58,169 bases of DNA, from positions 1-58,169 of the forward strand of contig NZ_VIDQ01000047.1 of NCBI RefSeq assembly GCF_009760915.1, read 5' to 3'. This DNA comes from Azohydromonas aeria. GTDB taxonomy: Bacteria > Pseudomonadota > Gammaproteobacteria > Burkholderiales > Burkholderiaceae_C. The translations under genes and the position numbers were made by a program. Position 1 is the stretch's first letter. Each line of letters begins with the position of its first letter. The notes beneath the pieces are model-generated. The model was not told the origin of the DNA. It saw only the letters and a list, made by a program, of their open reading frames with translations, and did not search any database. Shown here one piece after another: positions 33,816-43,175 of the stretch.

Positions 33816-34685
33816 CTACTGCACCAGGGGTGTCTCGGCAACCTCGAAGGTCACGTGCTCGAGCGTCGCAGCCCCTGCAAGCACGCGCAGGTACTGACGC
33901 AGTGCGGTGACCCAGGCATGCTGCTGCAGTGACAAGGTCACCGCAGGGCGTACTTGCTCGAAAGGCAGCGCTTCACCCCCCTCGCGTGCGAGCACCTCCA
34001 CCACGTGCAGACCGTGGCGGCTGTGCACGAGGCGCGGCAGCACGCCGACCTCGGAGTGACCGAAGATTTCTCGGCCGAACTCGGGCGCCACGTCGGCCGC
34101 CGTTACCACGCCCAGCTCGCCTCCTTTGGCGCCGCTGGGGCAATTCGACAGCTCGGCGGCGGCCCGGCCGAAGGCGCCACTGGCCGTGTCGGCGCAGCGC
34201 AACTCCAGCAGCAGCGCCTCGGCGCGCTTGCGCAGCAGGTTGACGTCCACGCCGGGCGTGACGGCAAACAGCACGTGGCGCAACTGCACCCGTTCCCCTG
34301 AACTGAAGCGCGATGCATGCGCCGCATGGTGGCGTCGCAGTGCTTGCTCATCCGGCTCGGGCAGCCTCAGCTCGACTGCCAGCAGCTCGTCAATGGCGCC
34401 CGACGCCGCCGCGCTGACGCTGCCGTCAAGCTGCGGCACGTCGCCCTTGTCCAGCAATCCCGATTGCACGGCCGCCTGGCGCAGCAGCTCGGCGCAGGCG
34501 CGCTGGCGAAGATCCGGCTCGTCCGGGCGCCGGCCCGGCGCGTGCAGCGCCACGCCGTTGATGCGCGCCACCGGCTCGTCAGGATCGACCAGCGGCGCAC
34601 TCATCACCGGCAGGTCGTGGTGGTGAGAGGACTCGCTCTTTCCGCCGCATCCGCAGCCGCCGTGGCCGCCTCCACATCCGCTCAT
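33816..34685 (-). CDS. Peptidyl-prolyl cis-trans isomerase (NifM/PpiC type) of the nar operon
   Basis: 289 residues from the ATG at 34685. A Cys/Gly/His-rich start (MSGCGGGHGGCGCGGKSESSHHH) is unusual and could bind metal. A helical N-domain follows, then a parvulin-like rotamase domain at about residues 125-235 (VQLRHVLFAVTPG, LSNCPSGAKGGELGVV, FGHSEVGVLPRLVHSRHGLHVVEVL). Proteins like this commonly follow narGHJI in betaproteobacteria and probably assist folding of the nitrate reductase complex. No signal peptide, so it acts in the cytoplasm, where NarGH is assembled. Confidence 0.88.
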   Translation of the reverse strand: MSGCGGGHGGCGCGGKSESSHHHDLPVMSAPLVDPDEPVARINGVALHAPGRRPDEPDLRQRACAELLRQAAVQSGLLDKGDVPQLDGSVSAAASGAIDELLAVELRLPEPDEQALRRHHAAHASRFSSGERVQLRHVLFAVTPGVDVNLLRKRAEALLLELRCADTASGAFGRAAAELSNCPSGAKGGELGVVTAADVAPEFGREIFGHSEVGVLPRLVHSRHGLHVVEVLAREGGEALPFEQVRPAVTLSLQQHAWVTALRQYLRVLAGAATLEHVTFEVAETPLVQ

Positions 34686-34838
34686 GATTGCTCCTCCGAA
34701 ATAGTTGCCGCACGGGTCTTGACAGCCCCTGCCGCGTGTCTGTCTCACTGCCGGGGGCCGTCATTGCCGCCTTGGCGTGCACGAAAACGGAGCGGCTGGC
34801 CGGCCTTGTCAGGTTGCCGGCCTGCCGCGGGGCTTTTC

Positions 34839-35642
34839 TCAGTGCCGGCCTTGCACCGGCTCGACCGATGCCGGGACGGAGGCGCCTTGCACATGCATGG
34901 CCGGGCGACCCACGGTCTGCTCCAGCGTGCGCTGCGGCGCCAGGTGCCCGGCGGGCAGATTCAGGCGGCGGCTGCGCACCACCTGGTACGGGCGCAGCAG
35001 GTAGCCCACCGAGGCCAGCCCGCTCCACACATGCACCAGCCGCGTGAAGGGGAAGACCAGGAACAGCGTCATGCCCAGGATCATGTGGATCTTGAACACC
35101 CAGCCCACCGTAGCGAGCTCGGCGCCATCGGCGCGGAACGTCACCACGCGCTGCGCCCAGTCGGCCAGCACCAGCATCACGCTGCCGTCCATGTGCTGCG
35201 CCGAGAACGGGATGCTGGCCAGGCCCAGCGCCAGCTGTACCCACAGCAGGCCCAGCAGCATGATGTCGCTGGGCTTGGAGGTGGCACGGATGCGCGGATC
35301 GGACAGCCGGCGGTTGAGCAGGATGTTCACGCCCGTGAAGGCCATCAGCCCGGCGACGCCGCCGCTGACCATGGCCATGAGCTGCTTGGCACCCGAGCCG
35401 ATGAAGGGCTCGTAGAGCGCGTGCGGCGTGAGCATGCCCACCGTGTGGCCGAACAGTAGGAACAGCACGCCGGCGTGGAACAGGTTGCTGCCCACGCGCA
35501 GGCTGCCGCTGCGCAACAGCTGCGAGCTGTCGCTCTTCCAGGTGTACTGGTCGCGGTCGAAGCGGATCAGGCTGCCGACGAAGAAGACCGCCAGGCAGAT
35601 GTAGGGGTAGAGGCCGAAGAAGAAGTGATCGAAGGCTTTCAT
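34839..35642 (-). CDS. narI: Respiratory nitrate reductase gamma subunit (cytochrome b)
   Basis: 267 residues, five membrane helices. Haem-ligand histidines are in the helices containing NLFHAGVLFLLFGHTVG and FKIHMILGMTLFLVFPFTRLVHVWSG. NarI anchors NarGH and passes electrons from quinol to NarH. The C-terminus extends ~35 residues past the last helix with a Pro/Gln-rich tail. Its ATG overlaps the narJ stop by four bases. Confidence 0.96.
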   Translation of the reverse strand: MKAFDHFFFGLYPYICLAVFFVGSLIRFDRDQYTWKSDSSQLLRSGSLRVGSNLFHAGVLFLLFGHTVGMLTPHALYEPFIGSGAKQLMAMVSGGVAGLMAFTGVNILLNRRLSDPRIRATSKPSDIMLLGLLWVQLALGLASIPFSAQHMDGSVMLVLADWAQRVVTFRADGAELATVGWVFKIHMILGMTLFLVFPFTRLVHVWSGLASVGYLLRPYQVVRSRRLNLPAGHLAPQRTLEQTVGRPAMHVQGASVPASVEPVQGRH

Positions 35643-36340
35643 GCCCGTGCTCCTTGGGAGTCAGGGTGGCTGGTCGTCTTGCGCACGATGTGGATGGGTT
35701 GGGGCTGCCCCGGCGCGGCCTGGCCGCGGGTGCTGCAGCCGTCAAACGCCGGCGGCTCGGCCCAGGCCTCGTCCAGCGGCTCGTCAGCCTGCACCTTCAC
35801 CGCCTGCGGTCTCTCGCCGGCGAGCTCCAGCACGGCCGCCAGCACGCAGGCGTACGGGCTCTCGCGCTTGAGCAGCGCGCTGAAGACGGCGTTGAGGATG
35901 TGCGCCATCTCGCCCAGGAACTCGCGCGCCACAGTCGGCGGCTGCGTGGAGACGAACTCCAGCACCACCGGCAGGTGGTCCGGCAGCTCGGTGTCACCCA
36001 GCTGCAGCCCGGCCTGCGCGTAGGTCTCGACCAGGTCGATCATGGCCGGGCCGCGCTCGCGCGAGTCGCCATGCACGTGCTCGAACAGGTGCAGCGAAGT
36101 CGAGCGCCCGCGGTCAAAGGTCTCGACGTAGCGCTCCTCCACCTCGTACGGGTCACCGCGCAGCAGCGACAGCATCAGCGCGCGCAGCTCCTGGCGGCGC
36201 GGCGGGGGCAGCACGGCCTCGTCGTCGAGCGCCTGTGCCAGTTCGGGCAAGGCGGCGCGCAGCTCCGCGCCCGGGTAGCCCAGCAGCGCCGCAAGCACGC
36301 GGGCGGTGAGCCGGTGGTCCTTGGCTTTTCGGTTGAACAT
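35639..36340 (-). CDS. narJ: Nitrate reductase assembly chaperone NarJ
   Basis: 233 residues, all-helical TorD/DmsD/NarJ type. Recognisable phrases are ARVLAALLGYPGAELRAALPEL, YVETFDRGRSTSLHLFEHVHGDSRERGPAMIDL and DHLPVVLEFVSTQPP, all typical of NarJ. It assists insertion of the molybdenum cofactor and clusters into NarG in the cytoplasm. It starts 11 bases after narH and overlaps narI. Confidence 0.96.
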   Translation of the reverse strand: MFNRKAKDHRLTARVLAALLGYPGAELRAALPELAQALDDEAVLPPPRRQELRALMLSLLRGDPYEVEERYVETFDRGRSTSLHLFEHVHGDSRERGPAMIDLVETYAQAGLQLGDTELPDHLPVVLEFVSTQPPTVAREFLGEMAHILNAVFSALLKRESPYACVLAAVLELAGERPQAVKVQADEPLDEAWAEPPAFDGCSTRGQAAPGQPQPIHIVRKTTSHPDSQGARA

Positions 36341-36351
36341 CGCAAGCTCCT

Positions 36352-37884
36352 TCAGACCGTGGCCTGGATGGGAATGGTGCGCTTCTTCTTCGCACCGAAC
36401 AGGCTCGTTTCACCAGCACCGTCCGAGCAGCCGTTGCCGAAGCTGAAACCGCAGCCGCCGCGCATGTCGAAGGTGTTCTCGGCGTACTCGCGGTGCGTGC
36501 TCGGGATGACGAAGCGGTCCTCGTAGTTGGCGATGGCCATGGTCTGGTACATCGCCTCGGCCTCGGCCTGGTTCAGGCCCACCTGCAGCAGCGCGGCCGG
36601 GTTTTCGCGGCCTTCCACGTGCTTGTCGCGCTGGTACGCACGCATGGCCAGCATCCGCTCCAGCGCGCGCACCACGGGCTTCTCGTCGCCAGCCGTCAGC
36701 AGGTTGGCCAGGTACTGCACCGGGATGCGCATCTGCTGCACGTCCGGGATCTCGCCGTTGACGCCCAGGTGCCCGGCCTGCGCCGCGGAAGTGATGGGCG
36801 AGAGCGGCGGCACGTACCAGACCATCGGCAGCGTGCGGTACTCCGGGTGCAGCGGCAGCGCCACCTTCCACTCCACCGCCATCTTGTAGACGGGGCTCCT
36901 GCGTGCCGACTCCAGCCAGGCCTCGGGGATGCCGTCGGCGCGGGCCTGCTCGATCACGCGCGGGTCGTTCGGGTCCAGGAAGATGTCGAGCTGCGCCTGG
37001 TAGAGGTCCTTGTCGTGCTCGACGCTGGCAGCCTGCTCGATGCGATCCGCGTCATAGAGCAGCACGCCCAGATACCGGATGCGGCCCACGCAGGTCTCCG
37101 AGCACACCGTGGGCTGGCCGGCCTCGATGCGCGGATAGCAGAAGATGCACTTCTCGGCCTTGCCCGTCTCCCAGTTGTAGTAGATCTTCTTGTAGGGGCA
37201 GCCCGAGACGCACATGCGCCAGCCGCGGCACTTGTCCTGGTCGATGAGGACGATCCCGTCCTCCTCGCGCTTGTAGATCGAGCCCGAGGGGCAGGAGGCC
37301 ACGCACGCCGGGTTGAGGCAGTGCTCGCACAGGCGCGGCAGGTACATCATGAAGGTGTTCTCGAACTGGCCGACGATCTCCTTCTGCGCCGCCTCGAAGG
37401 TGGCGAGGTTCGCGTCCTTGCTGCGCTTGGAGAATTCGCCGCCGAGGATCTCCTCCCAGTTCGGGCCCCACTCGATCTTCTGCATGCGCTGGCCCGTGAT
37501 CAGGCTGCGCGGGCGCGCCGTGGGCGCCGCCTTGCTCTCAGGGGCCGACTGCAGGTGGTCGTAGTCGAAGGTGAAGGGCTCGTAGTAGTCGTCGATCTGC
37601 GGCAGGTTCGGGTTGGCGAAGATGCGCATGAGCAGCTTCCACTTGCCGCCCTGGCGCGGCTCGATCGAGCCGTCGGCGTTGCGAATCCAGCCGCCGTTCC
37701 ACTTGTCCTGGTTCTCCCACTCCTTGGGGTAGCCGATGCCGGGCTTGGTCTCGACGTTGTTGAACCAGGCGTATTCCAGCCCCTTGCGATTCGTCCAGAC
37801 GTTCTTGCAGGTCACGCTGCAGGTATGGCAGCCGATGCACTTGTCCAGGTTGAGGACCATGCCGATCTGAGCACGTACTTTCAT
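36352..37884 (-). CDS. narH: Respiratory nitrate reductase beta subunit (Fe-S)
   Basis: 510 residues. Ferredoxin-like cysteine motifs are present: CIGCHTCSVTCKNVW near the start, CEHCLNPACVASCPSGSIYK and CRGWRMCVSGCPYKKIYYN in the middle, and KCIFCYPRIEAGQPTVCSETC after them, consistent with one [3Fe-4S] (a Trp replaces one Cys in CRGWRMC) and three [4Fe-4S] clusters. It relays electrons from NarI haem to NarG. It starts 30 bases after narG. Confidence 0.97.
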   Translation of the reverse strand: MKVRAQIGMVLNLDKCIGCHTCSVTCKNVWTNRKGLEYAWFNNVETKPGIGYPKEWENQDKWNGGWIRNADGSIEPRQGGKWKLLMRIFANPNLPQIDDYYEPFTFDYDHLQSAPESKAAPTARPRSLITGQRMQKIEWGPNWEEILGGEFSKRSKDANLATFEAAQKEIVGQFENTFMMYLPRLCEHCLNPACVASCPSGSIYKREEDGIVLIDQDKCRGWRMCVSGCPYKKIYYNWETGKAEKCIFCYPRIEAGQPTVCSETCVGRIRYLGVLLYDADRIEQAASVEHDKDLYQAQLDIFLDPNDPRVIEQARADGIPEAWLESARRSPVYKMAVEWKVALPLHPEYRTLPMVWYVPPLSPITSAAQAGHLGVNGEIPDVQQMRIPVQYLANLLTAGDEKPVVRALERMLAMRAYQRDKHVEGRENPAALLQVGLNQAEAEAMYQTMAIANYEDRFVIPSTHREYAENTFDMRGGCGFSFGNGCSDGAGETSLFGAKKKRTIPIQATV

Positions 37885-37914
37885 GGGTGTACTCCGTTTC
37901 TTGTCGCGTGCGGG

Positions 37915-40900
37915 TCAGGCGTGTGCGGCCGCAACCGGCTCGTCATCCAGCCAGTCCACCTTGGCCATCTTGCGCACCACCACGAACTCGTCGCGGTTGG
38001 TGCCGATGGTCCCGTAGTAGTTGAAGCCGTAGCTGTACTGCGCGTAGCCGCCGATCATGTGCGTGGGCTTGACCACCACGCGCGTGACAGAGTTGTGGAT
38101 GCCTCCGCGCGTGCCGGTGATCTCCGCGCCCGGCGTGTTGATGATCTTTTCCTGCGCGTGGTACATGAGCGTCATGCCCTCGTTGACGCGCTGGCTCACC
38201 ACCGCACGCGCGGCAATCGCGCCGTTGGCGTTGAAGAGCTCGACCCAGTCGTTGTCGGCGATGCCGGCCTTCTTCGCGTCCACCTCGCTGAGCCAGATCA
38301 CCGGGCCGCCGCGGTTGAGCGTGAGCATCATCAGGTTGTCGCTGTAGGTGGAGTGGATGCCCCACTTCTGGTGCGGCGTGATGAAGTTGAGCGCGATCTC
38401 CTTGTTCCCGTTGGGCATGCGGTTCATCACCGGGCCCACGGCCTTGAGGTCCACCGGCGGGCGGTAGGACACGAAGCCCTCGCCGAAGGCGCGCATCCAG
38501 TCGTGGTCCTGGTAGAACTGCTGCCGCCCGGTGAGCGTGCGCCAGGGGATGAGCTCGTGCACGTTGGTGTAGCCGGCGTTGTAGGAGACTTTCTCGCTCT
38601 CCAGCCCCGACCAGGTCGGCGAGGAGATGATCTTGCGCGGCTGCGCCTGCACGTCGCGGTAGCGGATCTTCTCGTCCTCGCGGTGCAACGCCAAGTGGGT
38701 GTGGTCCAGGCCCGTCTGCTGGCCCAGGGCGTCCCAGGCCTTCACGGCGACATGGCCGTTGGTCTCGGGGGCGAGCATCAGCACGACTTCCGCCGCGTCG
38801 ATGTCGGTCTCGATCTTCGCCATGCCCTGGCTGACACCGGGCTCCTGCACGCGGCCGTTGAGCTCACGCAGCGCCTGCACCTCGTCCTTGGTGTCCCAGC
38901 CGATGCCCTTGCCGCCGTTGCCCACCTTCTCCATCAGCGGGCCCAGGGCCGTGAAGCGCTTGAAGGTGTTGGGGTAGTCGCGCTCGACCACCGCAATCGA
39001 CGGCGCCGTCTTGCCGGGAATGAGCTCGCACTCGCCCTTCTTCCAGTCCTTCGCGGCGAAGGGCTGCGCCATCTCGGCGGCGGTGTCGTGCATCAGCGGC
39101 GTGAGCACGACCTCCTTTTCCACGCCCAGGTGGCCGACGCAGACCTCGGAGAACTTCCTGGCGAAGCCCTTGTAGATCTCCCAGTCCGACTTCGCCTGCC
39201 ACGCCGGGTCCACCGCTGCGGACAGCGGGTGGATGAAGGGATGCATGTCCGAGGTGTTGAGGTCGTTCTTCTCGTACCAGGTGGCCGTGGGCAGCACGAT
39301 GTCGGAGTACAGGCAGGTAGTGCTCATGCGGAAGTCGAGCGTGACCACCAGGTCCAGCTTGCCTTCGGGCGCCTGCGCGTGCCACTTCACCTCAGTGGGC
39401 TTGGCCTCGTCCTTGCCCAGGTCCTTGCCCTGCACGCCGTGCGTCGTGCCCAGCAGGTGCTTGAGGAAGTACTCGTGGCCCTTGCCCGAAGAGCCCAGGA
39501 TGTTGGAGCGCCACACGAACATGTTGCGCGGCCAGTTGTCGGGGTGGTCCGGGTCCTCGCAGCTCATCCTGAGCGAGCCGCTCTTGAGGCCCTGCACCAC
39601 GTAGTCCTTGGCGTCCTGGCCCTGCGCGGCGGCCGCGGCGGCGAGCGTGAGCGGGTTGGCCTGCAGCTGCGGCGCGGAGGGCAGCCAGCCCATGCGCTCG
39701 GCGCGCACGTTGTAGTCAATCATGCTGCCGCCGAACTTGGACTTGTCGGCCAGCGGGGAGAGGATCTCGTCCACGCCCAGCCGCTCGTAACGCCACTGGT
39801 CGGTGTGGGCGTAGAAGAAGCTGGTGGAGTTCATCTGGCGCGGCGGGCGCAGCCAGTCCAGCGCGAAGGCCAGCGCCGTCCAGCCGGTCTGCGGGCGCAG
39901 CTTCTCCTGGCCGACGTAGTGCGCCCAGCCGCCGCCGCTCTGGCCGATGCAGCCGCACAGCATGAGCATGTTGATCACGCCGCGGTAGTTCATGTCGGCG
40001 TGGTACCAGTGGTTCATCGCCGCGCCGATGATGATCATCGACTTGCCGTGCGTCTTGTCGGCGGTGTCGGCGAACTGGCGCGCCACCGTGATGGCCTGCT
40101 CGCGCGGCACACCGGTGATGGCCTCCTGCCACGCCGGGGTGTAGGGATGGTCGTCGTCGTAGCTCTTTGCCGCGACCTCGCCCGGCAGCCCGCGCGCCAC
40201 GCCGTAGTTGGCGGCCAGCAGGTCGAAGACGGTCGCCACCAGCGCGCTGCGCTGCTCGCCCTCCTTGCCGAGCTTGATGCGCTGCACCGGCACCACGCGG
40301 CGGATCACGTCGCCGGCCGTCTTGCTGGCGTTGAAGTGCGGCGTCTGCACGCCGCCGAAGTACGGGAAGGCGACTTCGGCTGTCTCGGCGGCCAGGCCGT
40401 CCACGGCCTGCCCTTCCAGCGCGCTGAGCTTGAGCTTCACCGCCTGGCCGTGGCGCGCCTCCTTGGCCTCCAGGTTCCACTGGCCCTGCGCCTTGCTCCA
40501 GCGAAAGCCGATGGAGCCGTTAGGCAGCACCACCTTGCCGCTCTCGTCGATCGCCACCGTCTTCCACTCGGGGTTCTCGGCCTGGCCGAGCTGGCCGTTG
40601 AAGTCGCTGGCGCGCAGGTAGTGGGCGGGCACGAGGGCCTTGGCGCCGTCGGCCAGCACCTGCTCTTCGAGTTGCACCAGCAACGGCAGGTCGGTGTAGC
40701 GGCGCGCGTAGTCGTCGAAGTAGCTGCTGCGCTTGTCGAAGTAGAACTCCTTGAGGATGACGTGGCCCATGGCCATGGCCAGCGCCGCGTCGGTGCCCTG
40801 CTTGGGGTGCATCCACAGGTCGCACAGCTTGGCGACCTCGGAGTAGTCGGGCGTGACCGCCACGGTCTTGGCGCCCTTGTAGCGGACCTCGGTGAAGAAG

Positions 40901-41697
40901 TGGGCGTCCGGGGTGCGCGTCTGGGGCACGTTGGAGCCCCAGGCGATGATGAAGTTGGAGTTGTACCAATCGGCCGACTCGGGCACGTCGGTCTGCTCGC
41001 CCCAGGTCTGCGGGCTCGACGGCGGCAGGTCGCAGTACCAGTCGTAGAAGCTCATGCACACGCCGCCGATGAGCGACAGGTAGCGCGAGCCCGCGGCGTA
41101 GCTGACCATCGACATGGCCGGAATCGGCGAGAAGCCGATGATGCGGTCCGGCCCGTGCTTCTTGGCGGTGTAGACGTTGGCCGCGGCGATGATCTCGTTG
41201 ACCTCGTCCCAGGTACTGCGCACCATGCCGCCCAGGCCGCGCTGTTGCTGCCACTCGCGCCGGGCATCGGCGTTCTCGACGATGTTGGCCCAGGCATCCA
41301 CCGGGCTCTTGGCCACGGCGCGCGCCGCGCGCCAGTGCTTGAGCAGCCGCCCGCGCACCATCGGGTACTTCACGCGGTTGGCCGAGTACAGGTACCAGCT
41401 GTAGGACGCGCCGCGGGCGCAGCCGCGCGGCTCGTGGTTGGGCAGGTCGGGGCGGGTGCGTGGGTAGTCGGTCTGCTGGGTCTCCCAGGTGACGATGCCG
41501 CCCTTGACGTAGATTTTCCACGAGCACGAGCCCGTGCAGTTGGTGCCGTGGGTGGAGCGCACGATCTTGTCGTGCTGCCAGCGTGCGCGGTAGGCGTCCT
41601 CCCAGGTGCGGTCCTCGCCGGTGGTGACGCCGTGGCCGTCGGAAAAACTCTCCTTCGCCTGGGCGAAGTGGGTGAGTCGATCAAGGAAGTGGCTCAT
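37915..41697 (-). CDS. narG: Respiratory nitrate reductase alpha subunit (Mo-bisMGD)
   Basis: 1260 residues, full length. The N-terminal cluster motif HGTNCTGSCSW carries a His ligand in place of the first Cys, typical of NarG. The molybdenum-coordinating Asp lies in RRYTDLPLLV. Long conserved stretches such as GWTALAFALDWLRPPRQMNSTSFFY and WGSNVPQTRTPDAHFF support the assignment. It reduces nitrate to nitrite on the cytoplasmic side of the membrane. Twin-arginine-like residues are vestigial, as usual for NarG. Confidence 0.98.
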   Translation of the reverse strand: MSHFLDRLTHFAQAKESFSDGHGVTTGEDRTWEDAYRARWQHDKIVRSTHGTNCTGSCSWKIYVKGGIVTWETQQTDYPRTRPDLPNHEPRGCARGASYSWYLYSANRVKYPMVRGRLLKHWRAARAVAKSPVDAWANIVENADARREWQQQRGLGGMVRSTWDEVNEIIAAANVYTAKKHGPDRIIGFSPIPAMSMVSYAAGSRYLSLIGGVCMSFYDWYCDLPPSSPQTWGEQTDVPESADWYNSNFIIAWGSNVPQTRTPDAHFFTEVRYKGAKTVAVTPDYSEVAKLCDLWMHPKQGTDAALAMAMGHVILKEFYFDKRSSYFDDYARRYTDLPLLVQLEEQVLADGAKALVPAHYLRASDFNGQLGQAENPEWKTVAIDESGKVVLPNGSIGFRWSKAQGQWNLEAKEARHGQAVKLKLSALEGQAVDGLAAETAEVAFPYFGGVQTPHFNASKTAGDVIRRVVPVQRIKLGKEGEQRSALVATVFDLLAANYGVARGLPGEVAAKSYDDDHPYTPAWQEAITGVPREQAITVARQFADTADKTHGKSMIIIGAAMNHWYHADMNYRGVINMLMLCGCIGQSGGGWAHYVGQEKLRPQTGWTALAFALDWLRPPRQMNSTSFFYAHTDQWRYERLGVDEILSPLADKSKFGGSMIDYNVRAERMGWLPSAPQLQANPLTLAAAAAAQGQDAKDYVVQGLKSGSLRMSCEDPDHPDNWPRNMFVWRSNILGSSGKGHEYFLKHLLGTTHGVQGKDLGKDEAKPTEVKWHAQAPEGKLDLVVTLDFRMSTTCLYSDIVLPTATWYEKNDLNTSDMHPFIHPLSAAVDPAWQAKSDWEIYKGFARKFSEVCVGHLGVEKEVVLTPLMHDTAAEMAQPFAAKDWKKGECELIPGKTAPSIAVVERDYPNTFKRFTALGPLMEKVGNGGKGIGWDTKDEVQALRELNGRVQEPGVSQGMAKIETDIDAAEVVLMLAPETNGHVAVKAWDALGQQTGLDHTHLALHREDEKIRYRDVQAQPRKIISSPTWSGLESEKVSYNAGYTNVHELIPWRTLTGRQQFYQDHDWMRAFGEGFVSYRPPVDLKAVGPVMNRMPNGNKEIALNFITPHQKWGIHSTYSDNLMMLTLNRGGPVIWLSEVDAKKAGIADNDWVELFNANGAIAARAVVSQRVNEGMTLMYHAQEKIINTPGAEITGTRGGIHNSVTRVVVKPTHMIGGYAQYSYGFNYYGTIGTNRDEFVVVRKMAKVDWLDDEPVAAAHA

Positions 41698-41739
41698 GCT
41701 GGTTGCTCTTGGTTGGGAGTGCTGCGGTTGTGGACTGCT

Positions 41740-43125
41740 TCAGCAGGGCATGGGGGCGTTGCGGCGGCTGTAGAACCACCAGGTCACGGCCACGCAGGTG
41801 ACGTAGAAGGCGATGAACGCGTAGAGCGCGGCGTCCACGGAGCCGGTCAGGGCGATCGAGCTGCCGTAGCTCTTGGGGATGAAGAAGCCACCGTAGGCGC
41901 CGATGGCCGAGGAGAAGCCCAGCACGGCCGCGGCTTCCTTGTTGGCGTCCTTCACGGCCTGTTCCTGCGCGGCAGGGTTCTTCGCGGCGGCGCGCTGGCG
42001 CTCGGTCAGGAAGATCACCGGGATCATCCGGAACGTGGAGCCGTTGCCGATGCCCGAGACCGCGAACAGCACCAGGAACGACAGCAGGAAGCCCATGAAG
42101 CTGCCGCCCTGGCCGCCGTGCGGCAGGAACTTGATGACGGCGAGCACGCCGGCGCCCATGACGATGAAGGACCAGAAGGTCACGCGGGCGCCGCCGAGCT
42201 TGTCGGAGAGCCAGCCGCCCACCGGGCGCAGCAGCGCGCCCACCAGCGGGCCCAGCCACGCGTACTGCAGCGCGTTGACGCCGGGGAACTGGCTCTTGAT
42301 GAGCAGCGGGAAACCGGCGGAGTAGCCGATGAAGCTGCCGAAGGTGCCGATGTAGAGCCAGCACATCAGCCAGTTGTGCTTGCGCTTGAAGATGACGGCC
42401 TGGTCGGCGAAGGAGGCCTTGGCCTCGCTCAGGTCGTTCATGCCGAACCACGCGGCCAGGGCCGAGACGGCGATGAACGGCACCCAGATGAAGCCGGCGT
42501 TCTGCAGCCACATCGGGACCTGCTGGCCCGCCTTGGCCACCATCTGCGGCTCGCCACCCACGCTGCCGAACACGCCCGCGGTGATCACCATGGGCACGAC
42601 GAACTGCACCAGCGACACGCCCAGGTTGCCCAGGCCGGCGTTGAGGCCCAGCGCCGTGCCTTTCTTCGCCTTGGGGAAGAAGAAACTGATGTTGGACATG
42701 GACGAGGCGAAGTTGCCGCCGCCAAAGCCGCACAGCACGGCCAGCAGCGCGAACACCTCGTAGGGCGTGTCGGGGTTCTGCACCGCAAAGCCGATGCCCG
42801 TGGCGGGCAGCAGCAGGCTGGCGGTGGAGATCGCCGTCCAGCGCCGCCCACCCACGATGGGCACCATGAAGGAGTAGAAGATGCGCAACGTCGCGCCGCA
42901 CAGCGCCGGCAGCGAGGCCAGCCAGAACAGCTGATTCGTGGAGAACTTGAAACCCACCGTGGGCAGGTTCACCACCACCACCGACCACACCATCCACACC
43001 GCGAAGGCCAGCGTCAGCGCTGGAATCGAGATCCAGAGGTTGCGGTTGGCCACTGACTGGCCACGGGCCTGCCAGAACGACGGGTCCTCCGGGGACCACT
43101 GACCGATCACGTACGAGGAAGCCAT
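41740..43125 (-). CDS. narK2: NarK2-type nitrate/nitrite transporter (MFS)
   Basis: 461 residues, 12 membrane helices. The N-terminus (FWQARGQSVANRNLWISIPAL) and LCGFGGGNFASSMSNISFFFPKAKKGTALGLNAGLGNLGVS carry the nitrate-nitrite porter signatures. It resembles NarK2-like proteins, which exchange nitrate for nitrite. It lies between narK1 and narG on the same strand. The type 1/type 2 assignment is from overall resemblance. Confidence 0.92.
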   Translation of the reverse strand: MASSYVIGQWSPEDPSFWQARGQSVANRNLWISIPALTLAFAVWMVWSVVVVNLPTVGFKFSTNQLFWLASLPALCGATLRIFYSFMVPIVGGRRWTAISTASLLLPATGIGFAVQNPDTPYEVFALLAVLCGFGGGNFASSMSNISFFFPKAKKGTALGLNAGLGNLGVSLVQFVVPMVITAGVFGSVGGEPQMVAKAGQQVPMWLQNAGFIWVPFIAVSALAAWFGMNDLSEAKASFADQAVIFKRKHNWLMCWLYIGTFGSFIGYSAGFPLLIKSQFPGVNALQYAWLGPLVGALLRPVGGWLSDKLGGARVTFWSFIVMGAGVLAVIKFLPHGGQGGSFMGFLLSFLVLFAVSGIGNGSTFRMIPVIFLTERQRAAAKNPAAQEQAVKDANKEAAAVLGFSSAIGAYGGFFIPKSYGSSIALTGSVDAALYAFIAFYVTCVAVTWWFYSRRNAPMPC

Positions 43126-43175
43126 TCTTGAGCTCCTTGGCTGTCAGGTAAGGGAATGAACTCGGGTGCGCGCAC

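Noticed and set aside
36493..43056. A 2187-codon open frame on the plus strand
   Set aside because: It is antisense to narGHJ and narK2, low in complexity (Val/Leu/Arg/His), and is the usual mirror frame of GC-rich genes; the minus-strand proteins have full family matches.
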